Origin: Sphingosinicella microcystinivorans
Lineage (GTDB): Bacteria > Pseudomonadota > Alphaproteobacteria > Sphingomonadales > Sphingomonadaceae
Length of the DNA: 64,000 nt
Direction of reading: 5' to 3'
Assembly (NCBI RefSeq): GCF_003634215.1
Contig: NZ_RBWX01000007.1
Coordinates: 360,001 to 424,000, forward strand
Shown here: positions 20,385-29,348 of the stretch, piece by piece
Layout: the number at the start of each line of letters is the position of its first letter
Position numbering within the stretch: position 1 is the stretch's first letter
Notes under the pieces: generated by a model
The model's database searches: none
What the model was told of the DNA's origin: nothing
Seen by the model: the letters and a program-made list of their open reading frames with translations, nothing else
Program-made: the position numbers and the translations under genes

Positions 20385-21712
20385 TCCTTCGCCCTTTCCG
20401 TTCCCGCCGTGCCGATCGATGCGTCGATAAGGCCAGCGCGCATCATCAGCCAGAAGAGCAGGATGCCGGGGAGGGCGATGGCGGTGGTGAAGAGGTAGTA
20501 GTTTACGTAGCCGAACGATTCGATCAGCGCGCCTGCCGTAGTGCCGGTGAGGAAGCGGCCGACGATGCTCGCGAAGGCGGAGATGAGCGCATATTGTGCC
20601 GCCGTGAAGCGAAGATCGGTGAGCGCGGAGAAATAGGCGACGACGCAGACGCCGCCGATGCCGCTCGCGAAATTTTCAAACCCGATGGCGAGCGCCATAC
20701 CGGTGTTCGAGTGCCCGACGGCGGCGAGCGCAGCGAAGCTGAAGTTGGAAACCGCCATCAGGATCAGGCTGAGTAGCACCGAGCGCTTCAGACCCAGCTT
20801 CGCGTAGAGCACGCCCCCTACGAAGATGCCCGCAAGCAGTGCCCAGAAACCGACGCCGACATCGTAGATCGCTATTTCCGTGTTCGAGTACCCGAGATCC
20901 TCGAACAGCAGGCGCAGCGTGAGGTTCGCGAGCGTGTCGCCGATCTTGTGGAGCAGGATGAACAACAGCACCAGCCAAGCGCCACTGCGTTGCAGGAACT
21001 CCGCGAACGGACCGATGATTGCCGTGCCGAGCGTCTTTAGTGACTTGCGCGCGGCGACCTCCTTGTGGCGAGCAGGTTCGCCCATCACCAGCGCCGTGAT
21101 CGCAGCCGGAAGCGCGAAGACGCCGCACAGCATGTATGCCGCATCCCAGCCGAGGTTCCACTGCATGGGATCGGCGGCGACAAGCGCGAGCGCACCCGCG
21201 CCCGCCGCGCCGATACGCCAGCCGTATTGCGACATGCCCGCGCCGACTCCCAGCTGGCGCGGCTCCAGAAGCTCGATGCGATAAGCGTCTATGACGATGT
21301 CGAAGGTTGCGCCCGCGACACCTACGAAGATCGCGGCGAAGGCAACTGCCATGATATCCGCCTTAGGATCGGTGAGGCCGAGATTTATGACGGCGGCGAT
21401 CACCAGCGCTGCCGTGAAAAGCATCCATGAGACGCGCTGGCCGAGCCGTCCAAGCAGCGGCAGACGCACGCCTTCCACCACCCAAGCCCAGAGGAACTTG
21501 AAGTTGTAGGCGAGGAACACGAGCGCGAAGGTGGTGACGCTCTTCTTGTCGATCCCGTCCTGCGCGAGGCGCGTGGTGAGCGTCGCGCCGATCATCGCAT
21601 AGGGGAAGCCTGACGACATGCCGAGAAAGAGCGCGGCGAACGGCGCAGCTTCGAAATAGGGACGGACACCTTCGGGAAGACGGTCCCGAACCGATGCGAA
21701 CGTGCCCGCCAT
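20381..21712 (-). CDS. AmpG-like MFS permease
   Basis: 443 residues from the ATG at 21712, with about twelve membrane helices. The early segment LFLGMSSGFPYAMIGATLTTRLAQDGIDKKSVTTFAL follows the AmpG pattern (muropeptide permease family); YRIELLEPRQLGVGAGMSQYGWRIG is a further family stretch. AmpG imports anhydro-muropeptides for cell-wall recycling; other family members move different solutes. The frame extends upstream to 21763 without a better start. No beta-lactamase or ampR gene is nearby. Confidence 0.75.
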   Translation of the reverse strand: MAGTFASVRDRLPEGVRPYFEAAPFAALFLGMSSGFPYAMIGATLTTRLAQDGIDKKSVTTFALVFLAYNFKFLWAWVVEGVRLPLLGRLGQRVSWMLFTAALVIAAVINLGLTDPKADIMAVAFAAIFVGVAGATFDIVIDAYRIELLEPRQLGVGAGMSQYGWRIGAAGAGALALVAADPMQWNLGWDAAYMLCGVFALPAAITALVMGEPARHKEVAARKSLKTLGTAIIGPFAEFLQRSGAWLVLLFILLHKIGDTLANLTLRLLFEDLGYSNTEIAIYDVGVGFWALLAGIFVGGVLYAKLGLKRSVLLSLILMAVSNFSFAALAAVGHSNTGMALAIGFENFASGIGGVCVVAYFSALTDLRFTAAQYALISAFASIVGRFLTGTTAGALIESFGYVNYYLFTTAIALPGILLFWLMMRAGLIDASIGTAGTERAKD

Positions 21713-21823
21713 GCCTACTCCTCGATGCTGACTCCCGCGTGTGTAGGGCAGAAAAGGCGGCACGGGAATCCTCCCCCGTTTGCACTAGGTGCCGGGCAGG
21801 CTTCGAAGCGGTAGAATGCCGGG

Positions 21824-22975
21824 ATGGACGCTCCTTCACCTCCGCGCCGTCCGACCGCCGGTCAGCTTTCGCTGGCGCGGGCGATCGCGGACGGCAAGGC
21901 CGCGCACGAAGATCGCACCGCGACCGTTCCCGCCTCTGTCTATGTCGATGAAGCCCGGTTCCGGCTGGAGCGCGAGCGGCTGTTCGGGCGGCTTCCGGTG
22001 GCGGTCGCGGTGTCGGCGCTGCTGCCCGAGGCGAACATGGCGGTGCCGCACGACGGGTTCGGCGTGCCCCTGCTCCTCGCACGCGACGGCAAGGGCACGG
22101 TGCGCGTGTTCCTGAACGTCTGCCGCCATCGCGGCACGCGGCTGATGGATGGAGCCGAGGTGCAGAAGGCGCCGCGCATCGTCTGCCCCTATCACGCCTG
22201 GGCTTATGGCCTGGACGGACACCTGGTGGGCGTGCCGCGCGCGGATACGTTTCCGGGGCTGGACAAGGCGGAGCGCGGCCTTCTGGAACTGCCCTCGCGC
22301 GAGGCGGGCGGCATCATCTGGGTGGGGTTGGAGCGGGACCGGACATACGATTTTTCGTATGTCGAAGGCCCGCTTGCGGCAGATTTCGATGCGCTCGGGC
22401 TTGGCGACATGTATCTTTACAATCGCCGCACGCACGATGTGCCCGCGAACTGGAAGCTGATCATGGATGCGTTCCTTGAAAGCTACCACGTGCAGCGGCT
22501 GCACGCGAAAACCATTGCGCCGTTCTTCGTGGACGGGATCACTGCGGGCCAACGGATCGGGCCGCACGCATGTTCGGCCGTGGCGCGCGCCGATTATCTC
22601 GCGAAGGTCGATCTTGAAGACTGGGCGGCGCTGCGCCGTGTCGTGACCTATGCCTATCAGCTGGTACCCGGCACGGTGCTGGTGTTCTCGCCCGACTATG
22701 TGAACCTGATGACGCTGATGCCGCAGGCGGCGGGGCGCACGCTGGTTGAGGATTTCATGCTGATCCCGGAAAAGCCTGCGACCGCGAAGGCCGAGGATCA
22801 CTGGCGCCGATCATGGGAACTGCTCGACGGCGGTGTGTTCGGCACCGAGGATTTCGGCGCCGCCGCGCTCGGCCAGCAGGGTCTGGAAAGCGGTGCCGTG
22901 TCCGAATTGCTGCTCGGCAGCCTCGAACTCGGCATCCGCCGCTTTCACGAGACCGTGGAAAGCCTCATCGCATAG
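21824..22975 (+). CDS. Rieske non-heme iron oxygenase, alpha subunit type
   Basis: 383 residues. The Rieske [2Fe-2S] site is CRHRG at about residue 97 and CPYHAW about 18 residues later. The mononuclear iron site is in [14 protein letters not shown] near residue 213. This architecture matches aromatic-ring-hydroxylating dioxygenases and related monooxygenases or demethylases. No ferredoxin, reductase or beta-subunit gene is adjacent, so a single-component-type oxygenase using general electron carriers is likely. Substrate unknown. The last 11 bp overlap the convergent symporter gene. Confidence 0.85.
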   Translation: MDAPSPPRRPTAGQLSLARAIADGKAAHEDRTATVPASVYVDEARFRLERERLFGRLPVAVAVSALLPEANMAVPHDGFGVPLLLARDGKGTVRVFLNVCRHRGTRLMDGAEVQKAPRIVCPYHAWAYGLDGHLVGVPRADTFPGLDKAERGLLELPSREAGGIIWVGLERDRTYDFSYVEGPLAADFDALGLGDMYLYNRRTHDVPANWKLIMDAFLESYHVQRLHAKTIAPFFVDGITAGQRIGPHACSAVARADYLAKVDLEDWAALRRVVTYAYQLVPGTVLVFSPDYVNLMTLMPQAAGRTLVEDFMLIPEKPATAKAEDHWRRSWELLDGGVFGTEDFGAAALGQQGLESGAVSELLLGSLELGIRRFHETVESLIA

Positions 22976-24248
22976 GTTCGGGGGTGAGCAGCGGCGGGTC
23001 GGTCTCGCCCTTCGAAACGACGACTGCGGCGGCGAGATCGCCGGTGACGTTCAGCGTCGTGCGGCACATATCCAGGAAACGGTCGACGCCGAGGATGAGG
23101 CCGATGCCTTCGGGCGGTACGCCGACCATGCCAAGGATGAGCGCGACGACAGGCAGCGAGCCCGCGGGCACGCCCGCCGTGCCGATGCCGCCGAGAATGC
23201 ACACCAGCATCACCACGACCTGCTGACCGAGCGAGAGCTCGACGCCGAAGAACTGCGCGAGGAACAGCACGGTGACGCCTTCGAACAGCGCAGTGCCGTT
23301 CTGGTTCGCCGTGGCGCCGATGGTCAGCACGAACCGCGAGACGCGGCGCGGCAGCATCAGCTTGGTTTCAGCAACGCGCAGCGCCGTGGGCAGCGTGGCG
23401 TTCGACGAGGCTGTGGAGAAGGCCATGACGATGGCTTCCTCCGATCCCTTGAAGAAGCGCGCGGGCGACATGCCGCCGAGGAACTTCACGGCCAGCGAAT
23501 AGACGACGAGCATGTGGACGCCGAGCGCGAGCACGACGACGCCCACGTAAGAGGCGAGGCGCGCCAGCAGATCCCAGCCGAAGAGCGCAGCGAGATTGAA
23601 CATGAAGCAGGCGACCGCATAAGGCGCGAGGCGGATGACGAGGTTGATGAGCGTCATCGTGATGTCGAACAGGCCTTCGATCGCACCTTTCAGTCGCTCC
23701 GTGCCCGGCGTGTTTGCCAGCACCATGCCGATGCCGAACATCAGCGCGAAGAACATCACGGCGAGGATGTCGTTGTCCGCCGCCGCGCGGATGACGTTGG
23801 AGGGGACGATGTTGATCAGCGCATCCATGCCCGAAGGCGCGGTGCGCGAACTCTGCACGATGGAGGCAGCGCCGTCGCCCGCATCCGCGAGCAGACGCTG
23901 GGCGACCGCCGGATCAATACCGTCGCCGGGGCGCAGCACGTTCACGAAGACGAGACCGATGACGACTGCGATAGCAGACACGCCGATCGTGTAGGCGAGC
24001 GTTTTCCAGCCGATGCGGCCGAGCGAGCGGATGTCGCCCATCTCGGCAACGCCAAGGACGAGCGCCGAGAACAGGAGCGGAATCACGAGCATGAACAGCA
24101 GGCGGAGGAACAGCTGGCCAATGGGGCCGGTCACGTAGGTCGTGATCGTATGCACCCACGCGGCATCCGCACCCGCGGTGAAATGCACGACAAGACCCGC
24201 GACAAGACCGGCCGCGAACCCGATCAGCATCTTCACATGTAACGGCAT
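22965..24248 (-). CDS. Dicarboxylate/amino acid:cation symporter (DAACS family)
   Basis: 427 residues with the GltPh-type fold: eight helices and two re-entrant hairpins. The serine-rich hairpin motif is in [15 protein letters not shown], and [16 protein letters not shown] contains the NxxGT-like metal and substrate site, with [16 protein letters not shown] near the C-terminus. It imports glutamate, aspartate or C4-dicarboxylates with Na+ or H+. The start is ATG 24248, with GGGAG upstream. Confidence 0.9.
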   Translation of the reverse strand: MPLHVKMLIGFAAGLVAGLVVHFTAGADAAWVHTITTYVTGPIGQLFLRLLFMLVIPLLFSALVLGVAEMGDIRSLGRIGWKTLAYTIGVSAIAVVIGLVFVNVLRPGDGIDPAVAQRLLADAGDGAASIVQSSRTAPSGMDALINIVPSNVIRAAADNDILAVMFFALMFGIGMVLANTPGTERLKGAIEGLFDITMTLINLVIRLAPYAVACFMFNLAALFGWDLLARLASYVGVVVLALGVHMLVVYSLAVKFLGGMSPARFFKGSEEAIVMAFSTASSNATLPTALRVAETKLMLPRRVSRFVLTIGATANQNGTALFEGVTVLFLAQFFGVELSLGQQVVVMLVCILGGIGTAGVPAGSLPVVALILGMVGVPPEGIGLILGVDRFLDMCRTTLNVTGDLAAAVVVSKGETDPPLLTPEPMR

Positions 24249-24347
24249 CAATGACTCCCTCTGCCCTTGGGGCGGCGACGATAGACGAGCGGTCTGGCGA
24301 TGGAAATGCGTTCAGGTTTTGGAAGCGAATAGCTGCAAGGCATGCGT

Positions 24348-25220
24348 TCAGTTCACCGGCGCTCTTCGCCGGTAGCTGAGCGCTTCGGCAATGTGAATGC
24401 GTGCCACGCTCTCCGCGCCCGCAAGATCGGCAAGCGTGCGGGCGACGCGGAGGACACGGTGGTAGCCGCGCGCGGTGAGGCGCATGGATTCGGCGGCCTG
24501 CATAAGGAGCTGCCGGCCCGCGTCATCGGGCGCGGCGGCGTCTTCGAGCAGTTTGCCGTCCGCTTCCGCATTGGTGCGGACACCGTGCGCTTCATAGCGG
24601 GCGGTCTGCAGTGCGCGGGCAGCGGCGACGCGCGCGGCGACTTCGGCAGAGCCTTCGGCGGGCGGCGGCAGCGCGAGATCGGCGGCGGAAACGGGTTCGA
24701 CCTCGACGTGCAGGTCGATGCGGTCGAGGAGCGGCCCGGAGAGCTTGGCCTGATAATCCGCCGCGCAGCGCGGCGCGCGGGCGCAGGCGAGCGCGGGGTC
24801 GCTGAGGTGCCCGCAGCGGCATGGGTTCATCGCGGCGATCAACTGCACGCGCGCGGGGTAGGTGACATGAAGCGCGGCGCGCGCGATGCTGACTTCGCCG
24901 GTTTCGAGCGGCTGACGCAGCGAATCGAGTGTTTGGCGCTGGAACTCCGGCAGTTCATCGAGGAACAGCACGCCGAGATGCGCGAGGCTGACCTCACCGG
25001 GCCGCGCCTTCGCGCCGCCGCCGACAAGCGCCGCCATTGACGCTGAATGGTGCGGCGCGCGAAACGGGCGCGCGCGGATCAGCTTGCCGCCGTCGAGCGC
25101 CCCCGCGACCGATGCGACCATCGAAACTTCGAGCGCTTCTCGCGGGGTGAGCGGCGGCAATATGCCCGGCAGCGCGGCGGCGAGCAGCGACTTGCCCGCG
25201 CCCGGAGGACCGGAGAACAG
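24348..25220 (-). pseudogene. comM: comM, C-terminal fragment (disrupted by mobile element)
   Basis: About 290 residues of the Mg-chelatase-like AAA+ protein ComM/YifB. It begins at the junction with FSGPPGAGKSLLA (Walker A), then FRAPHHSASMAALVGGG, VLFLDELPEFQRQTLDSLRQPLE (Walker B) and the C-terminal CRCG...C zinc-like region. The N-terminal 211 codons lie about 15.8 kb away at 41005-41638 on the same strand. Reading upstream of the junction gives an unrelated tail from the element (MGGSKTRGLQVHY). ComM is a branch-migration helicase that helps integrate DNA during natural transformation. The fragment has no own start of family type and is presumed non-functional while the element is in place. 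Confidence 0.9.
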
Positions 25221-25245
25221 CAAGTAATGCACTTGGAGACCTCTT
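25195..25245. other. attL, left element-chromosome junction
   Basis: The comM reading frame breaks here. On the minus strand the element arm GGTCT lies exactly 21 nt before the crossover dinucleotide CT (plus-strand AG at 25219-25220), and comM sequence follows. The matching right junction is at 41004-41005. Assignment rests on restored reading frame and arm symmetry. Confidence 0.8.
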
Positions 25246-25260
25246 GTTTTGGAGCCGCCC

Positions 25261-26850
25261 ATGATGCAACTGCGCCGGATGTCGAAAGTTTACAGCTACT
25301 CCCGATGGTCAACCGATGAACAGTCCAAAGGCGACAGCTTCCGGCGGCAATCTGATGCTGCCGCCAAATGGGCGCATCAGCGCGGCCTAGAGCTGGACGA
25401 CAGGCTCTCTTACCAAGACTCGGGCGTGTCGGCGTATCGGGGTTCGAACGCCGCGAGCGACAGCGGCTTGGGCAACTTCTTGGAGGCTTGCCGGAAGGAA
25501 CTCGTGGAGCCGGGCTCCTTCCTGTTGGTCGAAAGTCTCGACCGAATCAGCCGAATGACTCCGCGCCGGGCTCAATCGCTCATCAATGACATTGTGGACA
25601 GCGGCGTCACCATCGTGACCCTAAACGACGGCCAAGAATATACCGCCGCCCGACTCGATGAAGACCCGATGGCCCTCCTCATCTCAATGATGGTGTCATG
25701 GCGAGCCCACGAGGAAAGCAAGACCAAGGGTCGGCGGCTCGCTGCCGCATGGGCTGAGAAACGCCGAAAGGTTCGGGCAGGGGAGAGCGGTCGGCTTACT
25801 AGCCGCGCACCTGCATGGCTCGCCGTCGATGGCGACGGCTTCAAAGTGGACGAAGCGAAAGCGGAGGTTGTCCGCCGGATTTACCGCATGACCCTTGAGG
25901 GCACAGGGGAACACCTCATCGCGCACCGCTTGAACGCCGAAGGCGTCCCGCCGCTTGGGCGTGCCAAGTTTTGGCACCGCTCGTCTGTCGCCAAGATACT
26001 GCGGAATGATGCCGTTATCGGTCGGTTGCGTTGCGGCTTCATGGACTTCGAAGGCGGGAAGGCCCGCCGCGTCATGGAAGAACCGATTGAGAACGCCTTT
26101 CCGTCCATCATCGCGGAGGCCGATTGGCTTGCCGTCAAGGCCATCAAGGACACCCGAGGGTCAACCCGAGGGAAGCACGGCTCGGCCCCGGTCACGAATA
26201 TCTTTGCCGGATTGGCAAAGTGCCCCGAGTGCGGCGCTGCCATGACGCGGGTTTACAAGGGCGGCGGGCCGAAGGGCGGCAAGCCCAAGCTCGTCTGCAC
26301 GCAGGCCAAGCTTGGTGCAGCGGCGCACGGATACCGCGCTATCGACCTCCCGACACTTGAGGACGCCTTTCGGCGCGACTGGCAAGCACTTCTCCTCGCC
26401 GATGTTCCGGCCGGTGAGCGCGGCGCGGCGATGGACGACGACTTCAACCGGCTTGAGGCAACCGTGAGCGCCCTTGAGGACCACCTGCAAGAGCTGTTGG
26501 AAATCGAAGCTCAACAGCGCTCGCGGGCCGTCGTCGTCCGCATCGTGAAGCTGGAAGCCGAGATTGAGACGTTACGGGCGGAGTTGGCGGACCTCGGGGA
26601 GCAGCGCGCCGTGGCTGACGGCGGGCTCATGGTGACGCGAGCGGGGGCGCTCGCCGACCGTCTCGCCGATGAGGAGAACCTGCCCGAACAGGCCGAAATC
26701 AATGGGCTCCTCCGCACGCTGTTTAGCGGGGTCGTCGTGGACTACCGAGAGGGGTTCCTGCGGTTCCAGTGGCGGCAGGGAGGCAGCTCGGATGTCATGT
26801 ATGGTTGGCCGGACGAGACGGCGGCCGTGGTCAACCAGCCGCCGTCTTGA
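25261..26850 (+). CDS. Large serine recombinase (element integrase)
   Basis: 529 residues from the ATG at 25261 (GGAG 6 nt upstream); a start at ATG 25279 giving MSKVYSYSRWSTDEQ is also plausible. The catalytic domain has YSRWSTDEQ with the nucleophilic serine, LLVESLDRISR and the long helix E region. The recombinase domain covers about residues 160-290 (RRIYRMTLEGTGEHLIAHRLN, then KILRNDAVIG). A zinc-ribbon-like CPECGAAM is near residue 325, and a coiled coil with regularly spaced Leu/Glu is near residues 400-455. Proteins of this kind join attP and attB without supercoiling and need a separate directionality factor to excise. It sits about 40 bp inside attL, as expected for the element's own integrase. 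Confidence 0.93.
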   Translation: MMQLRRMSKVYSYSRWSTDEQSKGDSFRRQSDAAAKWAHQRGLELDDRLSYQDSGVSAYRGSNAASDSGLGNFLEACRKELVEPGSFLLVESLDRISRMTPRRAQSLINDIVDSGVTIVTLNDGQEYTAARLDEDPMALLISMMVSWRAHEESKTKGRRLAAAWAEKRRKVRAGESGRLTSRAPAWLAVDGDGFKVDEAKAEVVRRIYRMTLEGTGEHLIAHRLNAEGVPPLGRAKFWHRSSVAKILRNDAVIGRLRCGFMDFEGGKARRVMEEPIENAFPSIIAEADWLAVKAIKDTRGSTRGKHGSAPVTNIFAGLAKCPECGAAMTRVYKGGGPKGGKPKLVCTQAKLGAAAHGYRAIDLPTLEDAFRRDWQALLLADVPAGERGAAMDDDFNRLEATVSALEDHLQELLEIEAQQRSRAVVVRIVKLEAEIETLRAELADLGEQRAVADGGLMVTRAGALADRLADEENLPEQAEINGLLRTLFSGVVVDYREGFLRFQWRQGGSSDVMYGWPDETAAVVNQPPS

Positions 26851-27186
26851 CGTGCCCGCCGAAGCGGACCTGTCGCCAGCCCTGCCGGAGAGAAACGGCA
26901 GGATGGGCGGCGGTACTGGTCAAGGTGGCCGCTGCCCTGTTTTGATAGAGCTACGGAAGTAGCCCAGTGCCAAGCTCGGGAGGCCCGAGCGGCGCCAAGA
27001 TAGCACGGCTTGCGCGGGACGGAAGTGGCCGGGCGGCGGCGAGTGCTGAATCTGAACAACCATTTGATTCTAAACGATATCCGTCGATTGGCCCGCATTC
27101 CCGTAGGGATAACCGTCGGCGTGTCGCGCGCCGTCTGTCGTTTTCGCCGCTCGCCACGGCGGCAAGCGCTGCCACAGGAGAACCTC
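26851..27186 (+). other. Intergenic region between recombinase and antirepressor
   Basis: 336 bp with no convincing gene. Two short perfect hairpins are present: CCTGCCG/CGGCAGG at 26881-26902 and GCTCGGG/CCCGAGC with a 3-nt loop at 26974-26990. Neither has a T-run. The ribosome binding site AGGAG for the next gene is at 27176-27180. Confidence 0.4.
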
Positions 27187-27693
27187 ATGATAACCTTGTC
27201 TCAACCTCAGGACATCGACCAGTTCCGCGCAGCGCTCCCTCCAGTCGAACATGAGGGGCAGCCTCGGTTCGACGCCCGGTCCCTTCATGCGTGGCTGGGG
27301 GTGAAGGACCAGTTCAACGTGTGGATCAGGCGTCGCATTGACACCTACGGCTTCGAGGCCGGTTCCGACTTTCATGCAATTTCGCACAAAAGTCCCTCCG
27401 GCCGAGGACGCCCGCGCGTCGAGTTCCTGCTCTCCCGCGACATGGCGAAGGAGCTGGCGATGGTCGAGAACAATGAGATCGGGCGGAAGACGCGGCGGTA
27501 CTTCATTCTGATGGAGAGCGCTGCGGTGGAGATGGCGGCAGAATTTTCCACTCGATTGTGGAAAATGCGGCGCCGACTTTTGCACTTCGAAGTTCAAAAC
27601 CGCCTGAGATGCGTCGAGCTTTTCACCGGATTTGGTGGAAAGTCATCCGACCGACGCCCGCCGCTGCCACCTTTCTGCGTTATTTCGCAATAA
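27187..27693 (+). CDS. AntA/AntB-type phage antirepressor
   Basis: 168 residues from the ATG at 27187, with AGGAG 6 nt upstream. Residues 1-115 fit the AntA domain: FDARSLHAWLGVKDQFNVWI, YGFEAGSDF, then RPRVEFLLSRDMAKELAMVE and RRYFILME. Such proteins bind and inactivate a phage repressor or act as DNA-binding regulators. From about residue 118 the protein loses family resemblance; that part of the gene is occupied by regularly built palindromes. The usual C-terminal KilA-C domain is missing. The BRO-type antirepressor follows 30 bp later. Confidence 0.8.
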   Translation: MITLSQPQDIDQFRAALPPVEHEGQPRFDARSLHAWLGVKDQFNVWIRRRIDTYGFEAGSDFHAISHKSPSGRGRPRVEFLLSRDMAKELAMVENNEIGRKTRRYFILMESAAVEMAAEFSTRLWKMRRRLLHFEVQNRLRCVELFTGFGGKSSDRRPPLPPFCVISQ

Positions 27694-27722
27694 GGGGCGC
27701 TTTTGCTGCTTACACAGCAAAA
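27544..27722 (+). repeat. Array of five 22-nt palindromes with 6-nt loops
   Basis: Five units at 27544-27565, 27578-27599, 27620-27641, 27672-27693 and 27701-27722 share one design: an 8-nt arm (four of the five begin TTTT), a 6-nt centre, and a complementary 8-nt arm rich in A at its end. Arms are TTTTCCAC/GTGGAAAA (8 of 8 paired), TTTTGCAC/GTTCAAAA (7), TTTTCACC/GGTGGAAA (7), TTTCTGCG/CGCAATAA (6) and TTTTGCTG/CAGCAAAA (8). The inner bases differ but stay complementary. They fill the 3' part of the AntA gene and the gap to the BRO gene. Confidence 0.75.
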
Positions 27723-27723
27723 C

Positions 27724-28437
27724 ATGGATTTCCGGGTGCGGACCCAAAAATCCTTCCACAACTTCAAGGGCCATCAGGTCCGCCACGTGATGATCGAAGG
27801 AGAACCTTGGTTCGTCGCGGCGGACGTGTGCCGGGCGCTCGGGCTTTATATCTCCGACAGGGGACAGGCGAATGTGACCGTCGCGCTCCGCAAGGTGGAG
27901 CAGGCAGAGACCCGTTTGTATCCGATACAAACCCCCGTCCCGACAAAGGCCGACCACGTCACTGAGATGAAGGTCGTGTCGGAGCCGGGCCTGTATATGC
28001 TCATCATGCGCTCCGATAAACCGGAGGCGGCCACCTTCCAAGACTGGGTCACACGCGAAGTCCTTCCGGCCATCCGCAAGACCGGCGGCTACCTGCTCAA
28101 TGAGGAGGCCCGCGCGACCGCTGCGGCGGACCAGCGGGACGAGATGCCGATACCTCAGACGTACCCGGATGCGCTCCGCGCGGAGAACTTTTGGACAAAT
28201 TTGTCCAATAAATCGGGAAGGGCTTTTCCGCATTTTCGCAGAATACTTCCCGCAACGGCGGGGTGCATACATTGCCCGGCGGCTCTTTCTGACTGGATTG
28301 TCAAAAAGGGCAACGGACAGCCAACAGAGTCGGGCAAAGACGGGCCGATTGGCACCGAGATGGCGACGGCAAGAGGCCGGGAAGAAACGGCGGTTTTCTG
28401 CGGGTTTCAGGTGGGGAGGTCCGCATACCCCAATTAG
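27724..28437 (+). CDS. BRO-N family phage antirepressor
   Basis: 237 residues from the ATG at 27724. Residues 1-115 are a BRO-N domain: FKGHQVRHVMIEGEPWFVAADVCRALGL, then VSEPGLYMLIMRSDKPEA and FQDWVTREVLPAIRKTGGYL. The segment MPIPQTYPDALRAE near residue 150 is the start of a KilA-C-like domain, but the expected continuation is absent. Instead the DNA again holds two palindromes of the same design, and the protein tail is unlike any family I know. It probably regulates the lysogeny state of the element. Start codon and domain are clear; the function of the tail is not. Confidence 0.8.
   Translation: MDFRVRTQKSFHNFKGHQVRHVMIEGEPWFVAADVCRALGLYISDRGQANVTVALRKVEQAETRLYPIQTPVPTKADHVTEMKVVSEPGLYMLIMRSDKPEAATFQDWVTREVLPAIRKTGGYLLNEEARATAAADQRDEMPIPQTYPDALRAENFWTNLSNKSGRAFPHFRRILPATAGCIHCPAALSDWIVKKGNGQPTESGKDGPIGTEMATARGREETAVFCGFQVGRSAYPN
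28189..28252 (+). repeat. Two further 22-nt palindromes inside the BRO gene
   Basis: TTTTGGAC/GTCCAATA with centre AAATTT at 28189-28210 (7 of 8 paired), and TTTTCCGC/GCAGAATA at 28224-28245 (6 of 8). The second is enclosed by CGGGAAG (28214-28220) and CTTCCCG (28246-28252). Same geometry as the array at 27544-27722. Confidence 0.6.
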
Positions 28438-28874
28438 CCCGCACTCTCGGTGAAAGAAACACGCGCGCGCCTGCACGCGCGACCTCCACGCGACCGACCA
28501 AAACGGCTGCGCCGGGAAGACACCGCCGACCGGGTGGACATGGTCAGACAGAAAAATTTTCGATGGACTCTTGAACTTCGACAGACCGCTCCCACACACG
28601 CGCGTCCTTAGGTTTATCTATATATGCTCCTTCTCCTACTCCTTCTCAGGTTCCTTCTACAGACATTCGGAAAGACCTCATTGAAGGAGGAAAGAGGGTT
28701 AGGAGTGGTCTAACCTAGAACCCTCTTTCGGTCTCACTTCAACGTTCCTCAGTTCCCCTAAGGCGACCTCCCGCTGTCTATCGACGCGGTGACGGACCCT
28801 TTGCAGCGGGCCGTCGGTGCCCCTCCCGCTGGCCGATGGCCCGCTGCACCCCATTCCATCCGAAAGGACCGCCG
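28438..28874 (+). other. 437-bp non-coding region with strong hairpin and SD-like text
   Basis: No gene is evident. A pyrimidine run of repeated CTCCTTCT-like units at 28627-28655 is followed by GAAGGAGG at 28683-28690, which is complementary to it. Then an 11-bp inverted repeat GAAAGAGGGTT (28690-28700) / AACCCTCTTTC (28719-28729) encloses a competing stem GGTTAG/CTAACC (28697-28702 and 28710-28715). These mutually exclusive pairings look like a structured leader or small RNA before the virion-protein module. No T-run follows, so it is not a simple terminator. Confidence 0.45.
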
Positions 28875-29324
28875 ATGCGTGCCGTATCGGCCATCCCCTT
28901 CCATGTGTCTCACGCGGTGGCCGCCGCTGCGGACGTGTCTATGGGCACCGTCCTTGCGCTGGCAGCCTCCCACGGTCGTGCCGACGCCCGCTCATGGCTC
29001 CCCGAGCTTGCCACCTCAACGCCGCTGGTGCTGTCCTACGTCCACGGCGGGGCGCCGCTGGCCATTGCCGGTCTCGATGTCGGCAAACCCGAGGGCGTCC
29101 TTTGGCTTGCCCTCACGAATGCTTACGACCGCTTCCCGGTCATCGACACCGACCCCCTTCTCGGTCTCCTCGCCGCCACGGCACCGCAGTGCCCCGAGGG
29201 CGTGTGTCTGACCGCTCACCGATCATCGGAAAGCCACGCCCGGCTTGCCCGGTGCATGGGCTTCACCCTGAAGCCGCACAACCCCGACCGCCCCAAGGCG
29301 GTTGTCTACCAATGGCGCCCCTGA
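28875..29324 (+). CDS. GNAT-like phage protein, related in shape to T7 gp13
   Basis: 149 residues from the ATG at 28875 (AAAGGA upstream). The order GAPLAIAGL ... GVLWLALTNAY ... ESHARLARCMGFTL is that of acetyltransferase-fold proteins (central strand, helix, then a final 'lone residue and helix' segment), and resembles the small internal virion proteins of T7-like phages. No catalytic site can be argued. It opens a run of same-strand genes. Confidence 0.45.
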   Translation: MRAVSAIPFHVSHAVAAAADVSMGTVLALAASHGRADARSWLPELATSTPLVLSYVHGGAPLAIAGLDVGKPEGVLWLALTNAYDRFPVIDTDPLLGLLAATAPQCPEGVCLTAHRSSESHARLARCMGFTLKPHNPDRPKAVVYQWRP

Positions 29325-29348
29325 GCGCCCATCAAGAGAGAATACCCA

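Noticed and set aside
25249-25260. TTG at 25249 as recombinase start.
   Set aside because: ATG at 25261 has a ribosome binding site at good spacing and ATG 25279 fits the family start; the TTG overlaps that ribosome binding site.
27544-27722. CRISPR array.
   Set aside because: Units are palindromes that differ in sequence and are unevenly spaced (29-52 nt from start to start); there are no identical direct repeats and no cas genes.
27643-28599. 318-codon minus-strand frame across the BRO gene and the following gap.
   Set aside because: Opposite a clear BRO-N domain with a good start; the product has no recognisable features. Kept only as a caution because the antirepressor tails themselves are odd.
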